NCBI GenBank assembly: GCA_023390055.1
Contig: JAEWDP010000075.1
Location: forward strand, 36,592-100,591
From: Pseudomonadota bacterium
GTDB lineage: Bacteria; Pseudomonadota; Alphaproteobacteria; Rhizobiales; Rhizobiaceae
DNA: 64,000 nt
Reading direction: 5' to 3'
This document shows, piece after piece, positions 49,429-57,580 of the stretch (its first letter is position 1; each line of letters starts with the position of its first letter). Position numbers and translations under genes: made by a program. The notes under the pieces are model-generated. The model was not told where the DNA came from. It did no database searches and worked only from the letters and a program-made list of their open reading frames with translations.

Positions 49429-50205
49429 CTAGTGCGACCGTATCGCGATGCCATGTTCAGCCATGTAGCGCTTGGCCTCCGTGACGGTATAGGTGCCAAA
49501 GTGAAAAATTGAAGCGGCAAGAACGGCCGTCGCGTGTCCGTCCCTGATCCCGGCAACGAGGTCGTCAAGGGTCCCTACACCTCCTGATGCGATGACGGGA
49601 ACCCTGATGCTGTCAGCAATGGTTCGGGTAAGCGAAATGTCATAGCCACTTTTTGTTCCGTCACGATCCATTGACGTAACGAGCAGTTCTCCCGCACCCC
49701 TTTCCACCATCTTTATGGCAAACTCTTGGGCATCAATTCCTGTTGACTGTCGTCCGCCATGGGTGAAAATTTCCCAGCGGTCCTGTTCATACCTGCCCGA
49801 AACCTTCTTGGCATCGATCGAAACAACGATGCACTGATTTCCAAACTTGTCGGCTGCTTGCGCGACGAAGTCGGGGTTGTTTACAGCCGCTGAGTTGATG
49901 GAGACTTTGTCCGCGCCGGCAAGCAGTAGCTTGCGGATATCCGAAACGGTGCGTACGCCACCCCCGACGGTAAGTGGCATAAAGCAGTGTTCAGCTGTAC
50001 GGGCGACAACATCAAAAATGGTTTCGCGATTGTCGGCGGATGCAGTGATGTCGAGAAAGCAAAGTTCGTCGGCGCCTGCAGCATCATAGGCCCTGGCTGC
50101 TTCAACTGGGTCACCAGCGTCAACCAAATCGACGAAATTGACGCCTTTGACGACGCGTCCATCCTTGACATCGAGGCAGGGGATAACTCGGGCTTTCAGG
50201 CTCAT
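49429..50205 (-). CDS. hisF: Imidazole glycerol phosphate synthase subunit HisF
   Basis: TIM-barrel synthase subunit that uses ammonia from HisH to form imidazole glycerol phosphate and AICAR. The first catalytic aspartate is in VIPCLDVKDGRVVKGVNF and the second in LVTSMDRDGTKSGYD. VGGGVRTVSDIRKLL and VPVIASGGVGTLDDL bind the phosphates; 258 aa is normal. Its start overlaps the hisA stop by 4 nt. Confidence 0.97.
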   Translation of the reverse strand: MSLKARVIPCLDVKDGRVVKGVNFVDLVDAGDPVEAARAYDAAGADELCFLDITASADNRETIFDVVARTAEHCFMPLTVGGGVRTVSDIRKLLLAGADKVSINSAAVNNPDFVAQAADKFGNQCIVVSIDAKKVSGRYEQDRWEIFTHGGRQSTGIDAQEFAIKMVERGAGELLVTSMDRDGTKSGYDISLTRTIADSIRVPVIASGGVGTLDDLVAGIRDGHATAVLAASIFHFGTYTVTEAKRYMAEHGIAIRSH

Positions 50206-50942
50206 ACAGAAGCCCCCCGTGCGCGGATCAGGGCCAGAGCTTCCGCCGGATCGATGCGACCATCATAAAGTGCGCGACCGGTGATGGCCCCTTCGAGATA
50301 GCCAGTACCAAGTTGCAGCATATGCCGGACATCATCAAGCGAGGCCAGGCCTCCGGAAGCAATGACGGGTACCGACACGGATCGCGCCAGTTCCAGGGTT
50401 GCGTCCCAGTTGACCCCGGCGAGGATCCCGTCGCGGTCAATGTCAGTATAAATGATGGCGGATACGCCGGCCCCTTCAAACCTCTTTGCCAGTTCGATGG
50501 CACTGAGATCAGACGCCCTCGCCCAACCCTCGATGGCAACCTTTCCGCCTTTGGCATCTATGCCAACCGCAATGCGTCCGGGAAAGCGACCGCAGGCGTT
50601 GATGACCAGCGCTGGATCACGCACGGCAACCGTACCGAGGATCACACGGGAAACGCCCCGCGACAGCCAGGCTTCGATTTGATCGAGCGTTCGGATGCCG
50701 CCGCCGAGCTGAACGGGATTCTTCGTTGCTTCAAGGATTGCGTCGACGGCATTTCCATTAACACTTTCACCGGCAAATGCGCCGTTCAGGTCCACAACAT
50801 GGAGCCATTCGAAGCCCTGGTCTTCAAAAGCCTTCGCCTGCGCCGCTGGGTCCGGATTGTAGACGGTCGCTTGTGCCATGTCACCGAGCTTGAGACGGAC
50901 ACACTGGCCGTCCTTGAGGTCGATAGCGGGAAAAAGGATCAT
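50202..50942 (-). CDS. hisA: ProFAR isomerase HisA
   Basis: TIM-barrel Amadori isomerase. MILFPAIDLKDGQCVRL carries the catalytic aspartate (Asp8); VQLGGGIRTLDQIEAWL, IIYTDIDRDGILAG (second aspartate) and VIASGGLASLDD follow; 246 aa is normal. ATG 50942 lies one base after the hisH stop; the ORF frame extends to 50972 inside hisH and is not used. The internal resemblance to hisF reflects their common origin. Confidence 0.97.
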   Translation of the reverse strand: MILFPAIDLKDGQCVRLKLGDMAQATVYNPDPAAQAKAFEDQGFEWLHVVDLNGAFAGESVNGNAVDAILEATKNPVQLGGGIRTLDQIEAWLSRGVSRVILGTVAVRDPALVINACGRFPGRIAVGIDAKGGKVAIEGWARASDLSAIELAKRFEGAGVSAIIYTDIDRDGILAGVNWDATLELARSVSVPVIASGGLASLDDVRHMLQLGTGYLEGAITGRALYDGRIDPAEALALIRARGASV

Positions 50943-50943
50943 G

Positions 50944-51594
50944 TCAGGGCGTCCAGCGTAGGAAATTTGCAATCAGGGCGAGGCCTAGTTTCTGGCTCTT
51001 TTCCGGATGAAACTGCGAGCCGACCATATTGTCGCGACCGACGAAAGCCGTGATTGGCCCGCCGTAATCGCTCGTGGCAATTATATCCGCTCGGTCTTGT
51101 GCAGCCAGATGGTATGAGTGGACAAAATAGGCATGCAAGCCCTCGGGGCCAGTTGGAATACCGTCAAAGAGCGGGTGAGAGATGAGGAGGTCGAGTGTAT
51201 TCCAACCAATTTGGGGAACCTTCAGTGCGGGGTTCGACGGGGACATTTCCACGACATCACCCTTGACCCAGTCGAGACCTTTCGTCGTTGTCTTTTCCAG
51301 ACCCCGTGATGACATCAATTGCATGCCGACACAGATGCCCAGAAACGGCCTCGCCTTTTTTTCAACTGCCTCCGTCAGAACGTCGTACATGCCCGGAACA
51401 GCGCAAAGACCCGCATGACAGTCGGCATATGCGCCGACTCCCGGTAAGACTATACGGTCAGCGTTTGCGACGATGTCGGCTTTGTTGGTCAGGCTGATTG
51501 TGGTGTTGATCCTGGCTTCTCGGGCGGCGCGCTCGAACGCCTTGGTTACGGAGCGCAGGTTGCCTGAGCCATAATCAATAATGGCGACGTGCAT
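50944..51594 (-). CDS. hisH: Imidazole glycerol phosphate synthase subunit HisH
   Basis: Class I glutaminase partner of HisF. IIDYGSGNLRSV opens the protein, the nucleophile is Cys88 in PFLGICVGMQLM, and the catalytic His-Glu pair lies in VGSQFHPEKSQKLG; 216 aa. Its ATG overlaps the stop of the DUF2628 gene (TAATG). Confidence 0.97.
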   Translation of the reverse strand: MHVAIIDYGSGNLRSVTKAFERAAREARINTTISLTNKADIVANADRIVLPGVGAYADCHAGLCAVPGMYDVLTEAVEKKARPFLGICVGMQLMSSRGLEKTTTKGLDWVKGDVVEMSPSNPALKVPQIGWNTLDLLISHPLFDGIPTGPEGLHAYFVHSYHLAAQDRADIIATSDYGGPITAFVGRDNMVGSQFHPEKSQKLGLALIANFLRWTP

Positions 51595-52076
51595 TAGCGC
51601 CCTCCCTGATGATCAAAAAGTCCAATACCGCCCCTTGCCCAATCTGAGACGGATGGTGCCACCTTCGATTTCATCCAATTTGGCGCGGCGAGCACGTTGG
51701 CGTTCGACTTTGTCAGGCCTGAAAAATAGGCTTCCTCTGCCGTCTCCAGATCTGTGGCAAGTATCACCTCCTGCAGGGTCCAGCCACGTCGTATAAGCAT
51801 CTCGCTATAAAAATGGCGTCCTTCCAGTGCAATCAGAACGTTGATCGCCATGATGAGTGTCAGGCCCAAGGCTTCGAAACCGCTAACGCGCATCAGTTGA
51901 CCGGCAAAAAGCTGACCCAGCAGTACGATGAGGGATGCGAGCCAGAGCCTTTTCGTAAGGAGCCAGATCCACGGAAAGAAGAAGGCGAGCCAGGAAATCC
52001 GGTCGGCGACGAAAATCGTCCCACGTTGATCCGGGCCGGGGCTTCCTGGCAATGTCAGGACGAGATAGCTTCTCAA
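51594..52076 (-). CDS. DUF2628 membrane protein embedded in the his operon
   Basis: 160-aa protein of unknown function. Two or three hydrophobic segments (ISWLAFFFPWIWLL, LWLASLIVLLGQLFAG and ALGLTLIMAINVLIALEG) occupy about residues 27-86, then a soluble tail beginning HFYSEMLIRRGWTL, the DUF2628 hallmark. The start is TTG 52076, four bases after GGAGA. It overlaps hisH by one base and follows hisB by 17 bp, so it is co-transcribed with the histidine genes. The same position in related rhizobial his operons suggests long association, but no histidine role is known. Confidence 0.8.
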   Translation of the reverse strand: MRSYLVLTLPGSPGPDQRGTIFVADRISWLAFFFPWIWLLTKRLWLASLIVLLGQLFAGQLMRVSGFEALGLTLIMAINVLIALEGRHFYSEMLIRRGWTLQEVILATDLETAEEAYFSGLTKSNANVLAAPNWMKSKVAPSVSDWARGGIGLFDHQGGR

Positions 52077-52093
52077 GACATCTCCTTGGCCTA

Positions 52094-52714
52094 TCAGACC
52101 AGCGTTCCCTTCGTCGAAGGGACACGGTTTGCCTGGCGCAAATCAACTTCTGTCGCTGTGCGAAGACACCGTGCCACTGCCTTGAAGCAGGTTTCGGCGA
52201 TGTGGTGGTTGTTGGCACCATAATGGTTGAGGATATGGAGAGTGATGCCGGCATTTTGAGCGAGGGCCTGGAAAAACTCTCGCACCAGTTCAGTGTCAAA
52301 ATTGCCAATTTTCGGTGAACTGAAGCTGACATTCCAAACGAGGAATGGGCGCCCTGAAACATCTATCGCCGCCTTTGTCATCGTCTCATCCATGGCAAGA
52401 TCAATGGAAGCGTAGCGAGTAATTCCGCGCCGGTCTCCCAACGCCTTTGAAAGTGCCTGACCGATGGCGATGCCCGTGTCTTCGACGGTATGGTGGTCAT
52501 CGATATGTAAATCGCCCTGCACGCTGATGTCCATGTCGATCAGCGAATGACGCGACAACTGGTCCAGCATATGGTCGAAAAACCCTACCCCCGTCGAGAT
52601 TTTCGCAGTACCGGTTCCATCCAGGTTGACCGAAACGGAAACCGTGGTCTCGTTAGTCTTGCGGGATGTAGAACCCGTACGTGCCGCGGCTGTCTCGACC
52701 ATAGGCTGCTCCAT
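52094..52714 (-). CDS. hisB: Imidazoleglycerol-phosphate dehydratase HisB
   Basis: Manganese enzyme dehydrating IGP. It has TGVGFFDHMLDQLSRHS and DLHIDDHHTVEDTGI, the first metal-binding motif, then the second motif set in LHILNHYGANNHHIAE; 206 aa. It is the stand-alone dehydratase without the phosphatase domain found in E. coli. First gene of the leftward his run; start ATG 52714 or ATG 52702. It is divergent from hslV over 169 bp. Confidence 0.96.
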   Translation of the reverse strand: MEQPMVETAAARTGSTSRKTNETTVSVSVNLDGTGTAKISTGVGFFDHMLDQLSRHSLIDMDISVQGDLHIDDHHTVEDTGIAIGQALSKALGDRRGITRYASIDLAMDETMTKAAIDVSGRPFLVWNVSFSSPKIGNFDTELVREFFQALAQNAGITLHILNHYGANNHHIAETCFKAVARCLRTATEVDLRQANRVPSTKGTLV

Positions 52715-52833
52715 GCATTGTTGTGCGCTCCATATCAGGCAGTCTATGAAATATCCAGTAGAAGCGCCGTCGGAATAGGTGTCGCATGCAGTCTATTTGC
52801 AATCAGCCGGCCTCCTCTTACATAGGAACCAAC

Positions 52834-52862
52834 GGGGCATGTGCCTCAAAAGACAATGCCCC
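52834..52862 (+). repeat. Hairpin in the hslV leader
   Basis: GGGGCAT (52834-52840) pairs with ATGCCCC (52856-52862) around a 15-nt loop, ending 21 bases before the hslV start. Position suggests a leader structure or an operator in the hisB/hslV divergent region; I see no clear heat-shock promoter. Confidence 0.4.
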
Positions 52863-52883
52863 TGTGGGGTCGACGGGTGAGAA

Positions 52884-53411
52884 ATGACGACAATCATAAC
52901 AGTTCGCAAGGGCGGCAAGGTAATCATGGCCGGTGATGGTCAGGTCAGCCTAGGTCAAACAGTCATGAAGGGCAATGCACGCAAGGTCCGCAGGATTGGC
53001 AAGGGCGAAGTAATTGCCGGATTTGCCGGCGCGACCGCGGACGCATTCACACTGCTCGATCGGCTCGAGAAAAAGCTTGAGCAATATCCAGGCCAGTTGA
53101 TGCGTGCTGCAGTCGAGCTTGCCAAGGATTGGCGAACCGACAAGTACCTCAGGAATCTTGAGGCGATGATGCTGGTAGCAGACAAAAGTACCACGCTTGC
53201 GGTTACCGGAAATGGTGATGTTCTGGAACCAGAACATGGCGCGATCGCTATCGGTTCCGGCGGCAACTATGCGTATGCGGCGGCTCGGGCGATGATGTCC
53301 AGCGACAAGTCCGCTGAAGAAATTGCCCGGACTGCGCTCGATATTGCTGCCGAAATCTGTGTCTATACAAACCACAACATCGTGGTGGAATCGTTGGATA
53401 CCGACGATTGA
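52884..53411 (+). CDS. hslV: ATP-dependent protease peptidase subunit HslV (ClpQ)
   Basis: Threonine protease forming two stacked hexamers capped by HslU. After removal of Met, Thr2 becomes the N-terminal nucleophile (MTTIITVRKGGKVIMAGDGQ). VMKGNARKVRR and FAGATADAFTL are family motifs; 175 aa is normal. ATG 52884 sits behind GGTGAGAA. Confidence 0.97.
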   Translation: MTTIITVRKGGKVIMAGDGQVSLGQTVMKGNARKVRRIGKGEVIAGFAGATADAFTLLDRLEKKLEQYPGQLMRAAVELAKDWRTDKYLRNLEAMMLVADKSTTLAVTGNGDVLEPEHGAIAIGSGGNYAYAAARAMMSSDKSAEEIARTALDIAAEICVYTNHNIVVESLDTDD

Positions 53412-53632
53412 CGAAAGCCTTCGCCACCCGTTGAAGGCACAACGCAGGCCGTCAACCTTCACGCTGTTACAAGCGGAACTCCGTGAAACAATGGCAAGAC
53501 CTGCATGTGAGTTATCCCCGTGAACAGGAATTGGATTGAGCTGTTTCACAGGGCAGGATCGAGTACGATCTGAACAACAATCAATGTCCTCCATTTTGTA
53601 TGGCTCAGGACATCACAAGAAACGGAACTGAC

Positions 53633-54940
53633 ATGACGACATTTTCACCGAGAGAGATCGTCTCCGAACTTGATCGCTACATTATAGGCCAAAGCGATGC
53701 GAAGCGGGCCGTCGCAATTGCATTGCGTAACCGATGGCGTCGCCAGCAACTGGATGAGAGCCTGCGCGATGAGGTCATGCCGAAAAACATCCTGATGATT
53801 GGTCCCACTGGGGTCGGCAAGACGGAAATCTCACGTCGCCTGGCCAAGTTGGCCGGTGCGCCGTTCATCAAGGTGGAAGCCACGAAGTTTACAGAAGTTG
53901 GCTACGTTGGTCGCGACGTCGAGCAGATCATTCGGGATCTGGTTGAAGTTGGCATCGGTCTGATACGCGAGAAGATGCGCGCCGAGGTTCAGGCAAAGGC
54001 GCACATGAGCGCCGAGGAAAGAGTGCTTGACGCTCTCGTCGGAACGACAGCATCTCCAGCGACCCGAGACAGCTTTCGCAAGAAGCTTCGTAGTGGAGAA
54101 ATGGATGAAAAGGAGATCGAAATTGAGGTTGCCGACACGGGGTCAGGCATGCCTGGCCTCGAGATACCCGGCATGCCGGGTGCCAATATCGGCGTCCTCA
54201 ATCTCTCGGAAATGTTTGGCAAGGCTCTTGGCGGTCGCACCAAAAAGATTCGTACGACGGTTTCCAAATCCTACGCCGAACTCATACGCGATGAATCTGA
54301 CAAGCTGATCGACAACGAAGTAATTCAACGTGAGGCGGTCCGTTCTGTTGAAAACGATGGAATCGTTTTTCTTGATGAGATCGACAAGATCGCTGCGCGT
54401 GACGGAGGACTTGGTACCGGTGTGTCCCGCGAAGGTGTCCAGCGCGACTTGCTTCCGCTCGTTGAAGGAACAACGGTTGCTACGAAGTATGGTCCGGTGA
54501 AGACGGATCATATCCTGTTCATTGCATCGGGCGCGTTCCATGTGGCAAAACCTTCCGATCTTCTTCCGGAATTGCAGGGACGTCTTCCAATCCGAGTTGA
54601 GTTGCGTCCTCTGACAAAGGAGGATTTTCGCCGCATCCTCACAGAAACGGAGGCAAGTCTCATCCGTCAGTATAAGGCGTTGATGGAAACCGAGCAGCTT
54701 CATCTCGATTTCACCGAGGATGCTATCGACGCGCTCGCAGATGTTGCGGTGCATCTCAACTCCTCCGTTGAAAATATTGGCGCCCGCCGCCTGCAGACAG
54801 TTATGGAACGTGTGCTGGATGAGATCTCGTTCAATGCGCCTGATCGGGGGGGTAGTTCGGTGATGATAGATGCCGATTACGTGCGTGAGCATGTCGGCGA
54901 TTTGGCTGCGGATACGGATCTTTCACGCTACATCCTTTGA
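53633..54940 (+). CDS. hslU: HslU (ClpY) unfoldase ATPase
   Basis: AAA+ partner of HslV. MTTFSPREIVSELDRYIIGQ is the family start, with Walker A IGPTGVGKTEISRR, the pore loop GYVGRDVE, an inserted I domain from about 110 to 240, Walker B GIVFLDEIDKIA, sensor residues in LPELQGRLPIRVEL, and the C-terminal SRYIL tail that docks in HslV. ATG 53633 gives 435 aa, the family length. The 221-bp gap after hslV (53412-53632) holds no convincing gene. Confidence 0.97.
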   Translation: MTTFSPREIVSELDRYIIGQSDAKRAVAIALRNRWRRQQLDESLRDEVMPKNILMIGPTGVGKTEISRRLAKLAGAPFIKVEATKFTEVGYVGRDVEQIIRDLVEVGIGLIREKMRAEVQAKAHMSAEERVLDALVGTTASPATRDSFRKKLRSGEMDEKEIEIEVADTGSGMPGLEIPGMPGANIGVLNLSEMFGKALGGRTKKIRTTVSKSYAELIRDESDKLIDNEVIQREAVRSVENDGIVFLDEIDKIAARDGGLGTGVSREGVQRDLLPLVEGTTVATKYGPVKTDHILFIASGAFHVAKPSDLLPELQGRLPIRVELRPLTKEDFRRILTETEASLIRQYKALMETEQLHLDFTEDAIDALADVAVHLNSSVENIGARRLQTVMERVLDEISFNAPDRGGSSVMIDADYVREHVGDLAADTDLSRYIL

Positions 54941-55012
54941 CGAATGCGTGGCCGGACGGCAACGGGTTACAAATGTCGCCTCCATACTGACGATAATTTG
55001 AAGCAATCCGGC

Positions 55013-55056
55013 TCGACACGTTGCCACCCTTTCTCTTAAGGGAGGCAACGTGTCGA
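55013..55056. terminator. Long hairpin after hslU overlapping the DUF1402 start region
   Basis: A 13-bp perfect outer stem (55013-55025 with 55044-55056) and a 5-bp inner stem (55027-55031 with 55038-55042) are separated by one A-A mismatch, with a 6-nt loop. The right arm contains GGGAGG and a GTG that would start the DUF1402 gene. It may end the hslVU transcript, or hide the ribosome-binding site of the next gene. Confidence 0.7.
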
Positions 55057-56069
55057 TCGAGACCGTGTGGTCGGGCCCAGTATTTGTTTGCCGTAAGGAA
55101 GCCAGCCGCCGTACTTGCAAGTATTCCGGAACTGAAATCTTGATACGTTTTTTCCTGGCCTTCATTCTTCTTCTCGGCGGCGTCCTCACGGTCGAGGCCG
55201 CAGGATTGCGACCTGTTCCGGAAGGCAACAGGAATTTCGAGCAGCCGAAAATCCCGGGTGCTTCTGCACGCCGGACGCGCGCCGGGCGCACGACCTACGA
55301 TGAAAAATACGACAAGATTCGCACATTGCTTGAGAAGGACAAGGCACTGATTGCCAAGATCAAGCAAACCGCCGCAGATTACCGTATCGATCCGATCCAT
55401 ATGATTGGTGCGATTGTCGGTGAGCACACCTACAATGTCGATGCGTATGACAGGCTGCAATCATACTATATAAAGGCAGCCGCTTATGCTGGAGATCGTT
55501 TCCGGTTCGGTTTCGGCGGCGAGTCGATCAGTGAGTTTGTGGGCCGTCCTGAATTTGAGAAATGCCAGAAAAAAGCTGATTCCTATAGCTTGTGGACCTG
55601 CCGCGAGTCCGTTTGGGAGACAGTTTTCAGAGGGCGGATAGTTGGAGGGATCTCATTCCCGGATAATCGATTCAGTGCCGTCTTCTTTCAACCATTTTAT
55701 GCAGGCCAGACGTTCGGACTTGGACAGGTGAATCCGTTAACGGCACTGATGCTTTCAGACATGGTATCGCGGACTTCCGGTTATCCCCGTCTCGACGAGA
55801 ACAAGGCTGCGGCTGTCTATGAAGCGATCATGGATCCGGATAAGTCGCTTGCCTATATGGCAGCAAACATCCGCAAGTCTATTGATGACTATGCTTCCAT
55901 CGCGCAAGTAGACATTACCACGAATCCGGGCATTACGGCCACCCTGTACAACGTTGGTGGGTCAGCGCAGCGTGCGGCTGCGCTGCAGGCGCGAGGAGGA
56001 CTTCCGGAGGAGAATTATTATGGTTGGTTGGTCAACCAGAAGCTCGTCGAGTTGAAATCACTGCTCTAG
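55050..56069 (+). CDS. Secreted DUF1402 protein, lytic-transglycosylase-like
   Basis: Unknown-function family found in rhizobia. A signal-peptide-like segment (ILIRFFLAFILLLGGVLTVEAAG) occupies residues 30-52 if translation begins at GTG 55050, so a start at TTG 55140, directly at that segment, is an alternative. The GTG has a good GGGAGG but lies inside a long hairpin. The mature part has DPIHMIGAIVGEHTYN, which resembles the glutamate-bearing helix of lysozyme-like transglycosylases, then GLGQVNPLTALMLSDMV and a C-terminal repeat-like region. A periplasmic cell-wall role is inferred from this resemblance only. It is followed by a P450 gene after 40 bp. Confidence 0.72.
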   Translation: MSIETVWSGPVFVCRKEASRRTCKYSGTEILIRFFLAFILLLGGVLTVEAAGLRPVPEGNRNFEQPKIPGASARRTRAGRTTYDEKYDKIRTLLEKDKALIAKIKQTAADYRIDPIHMIGAIVGEHTYNVDAYDRLQSYYIKAAAYAGDRFRFGFGGESISEFVGRPEFEKCQKKADSYSLWTCRESVWETVFRGRIVGGISFPDNRFSAVFFQPFYAGQTFGLGQVNPLTALMLSDMVSRTSGYPRLDENKAAAVYEAIMDPDKSLAYMAANIRKSIDDYASIAQVDITTNPGITATLYNVGGSAQRAAALQARGGLPEENYYGWLVNQKLVELKSLL

Positions 56070-56109
56070 TTCCTGATGTCCTGTATCTGGAAACAAGGAG
56101 GAGGGTGCA

Positions 56110-57528
56110 ATGACTATCCGGCAAGAACCCTTCATTCCCCCGGCACCGCTTCCCCGGACGGTTCCGCCTACTCCGTTTCAAATTATCCGGACAGTCTTCA
56201 ATAATCCGTTGGAGTTGTGGGGAGAGCCCTCGTATACCTTACCTTGGATCGAGACCAGGTTTTTCAAGGAGCGGACGTTAATCGTAAACGATCCGGGTCT
56301 TATCCGGCATGTGCTTGTCGATAATGCCGTGAACTACAAGATGGCGGAGATCCGCCAGTTGATTCTTCGACCGATTCTGCGTGACGGGCTGCTGACAGCC
56401 GAGGGATCAATCTGGAAGCGGTCACGCAAGGCCATGGCACCGGTGTTTACGCCGCGGCATGCCAGAGGCTTTGCAGACCAGATGTTGCGCAAAGCCAGAG
56501 AGTACGCGGAAAAATATGCAGATGTCGGAGCGGAGGAGAGGGTTTTCGACATCTCCGTCGACATGACGGAGATCACATTCAATATTCTGTCGGAGACCCT
56601 GTTTTCGGGCGAGATTGTGACGGAAAGCAACGATTTTTCCGATGATGTCGATAACCTCCTGCATCGCATGGGCCGTGTCGATCCAATGGATCTTCTGCGC
56701 GCACCATCCTGGGTACCAAGGATAACCCGTATTGGAGGACGGCGCGTACTCGGAAAGTTTCGTGAGATCGTCGCAAATACGATGGCCCTGCGGCAGCAGA
56801 AGATGCGCGACGACCCTCACGGGGTCCCACAGGACTTCCTGACACTGCTGCTTAATCTTGAAGGGCCTGATGGGCTGAGCAGAGACGAGATCGAAGACAA
56901 TATCTTGACGTTCATTGGGGCGGGTCACGAAACCACGGCGAGAGCATTGGCCTGGACACTTTACTGCGTTGCCAATAGTCCACATGTGCGCAAACGCATG
57001 GAAAACGAGATTGATGTCGTTCTGAGATCGTGTGTTGAGCCGGTTGAATGGCTTGAGCAGATGCCAATGGTGAAAGCTGCCTTCGAGGAGGCGCTGCGTC
57101 TCTATCCACCGGCACCGTCACTAAACCGTGCAGCGATAGCAAATGACACCTGGACGAGCTCCGATGGCAAGACGGTCAATATTGATGCGGGTGTTACCGT
57201 GTTGATCATGCCGTGGACCGTGCACCGTCATCAACTTTACTGGGACAATCCTCGTGCTTTCATACCGGAACGTTTTCTTCCGGAAAATCGCAACAGGATT
57301 GACCGCTTCCAATATCTGCCGTTCGGGGCCGGTCCACGTGTCTGCATCGGTGCCGCATTTGCGATGCAGGAGGCCGTCATCGCACTTGCCGTACTAATGG
57401 GAAGCTATCGCTTTGATCCACTTCCAGAAACGGTTCCATGGCCGGTCCAGAAGCTGACGACACAGCCTAAGGATGGCTTGCCGATGCGGGTCAGCCTGCG
57501 ACAGCGAATGTCTTCTCCAGCATACTGA
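56110..57528 (+). CDS. Cytochrome P450
   Basis: 472-aa soluble-type bacterial P450. The oxygen-activation helix is GAGHETTARALAW, the ExxR motif is in FEEALRLYPPAP, and the heme-ligating Cys412 is in FGAGPRVCIGAAFAMQEA. It has no membrane anchor. The ribosome-binding site is strong (AGGAGGAGG). The partner ferredoxin and the substrate are not evident from context; the next gene belongs to the hydantoinase/oxoprolinase family. I do not assign a CYP number. The sequence resembles fatty-acid-type P450s of rhizobia, but that is an impression. Confidence 0.93.
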   Translation: MTIRQEPFIPPAPLPRTVPPTPFQIIRTVFNNPLELWGEPSYTLPWIETRFFKERTLIVNDPGLIRHVLVDNAVNYKMAEIRQLILRPILRDGLLTAEGSIWKRSRKAMAPVFTPRHARGFADQMLRKAREYAEKYADVGAEERVFDISVDMTEITFNILSETLFSGEIVTESNDFSDDVDNLLHRMGRVDPMDLLRAPSWVPRITRIGGRRVLGKFREIVANTMALRQQKMRDDPHGVPQDFLTLLLNLEGPDGLSRDEIEDNILTFIGAGHETTARALAWTLYCVANSPHVRKRMENEIDVVLRSCVEPVEWLEQMPMVKAAFEEALRLYPPAPSLNRAAIANDTWTSSDGKTVNIDAGVTVLIMPWTVHRHQLYWDNPRAFIPERFLPENRNRIDRFQYLPFGAGPRVCIGAAFAMQEAVIALAVLMGSYRFDPLPETVPWPVQKLTTQPKDGLPMRVSLRQRMSSPAY

Positions 57529-57580
57529 ACTCTGTCTGCTGTGCGATAGTGTCGTACGGACGGTTCATCAGGAGTCTCGC

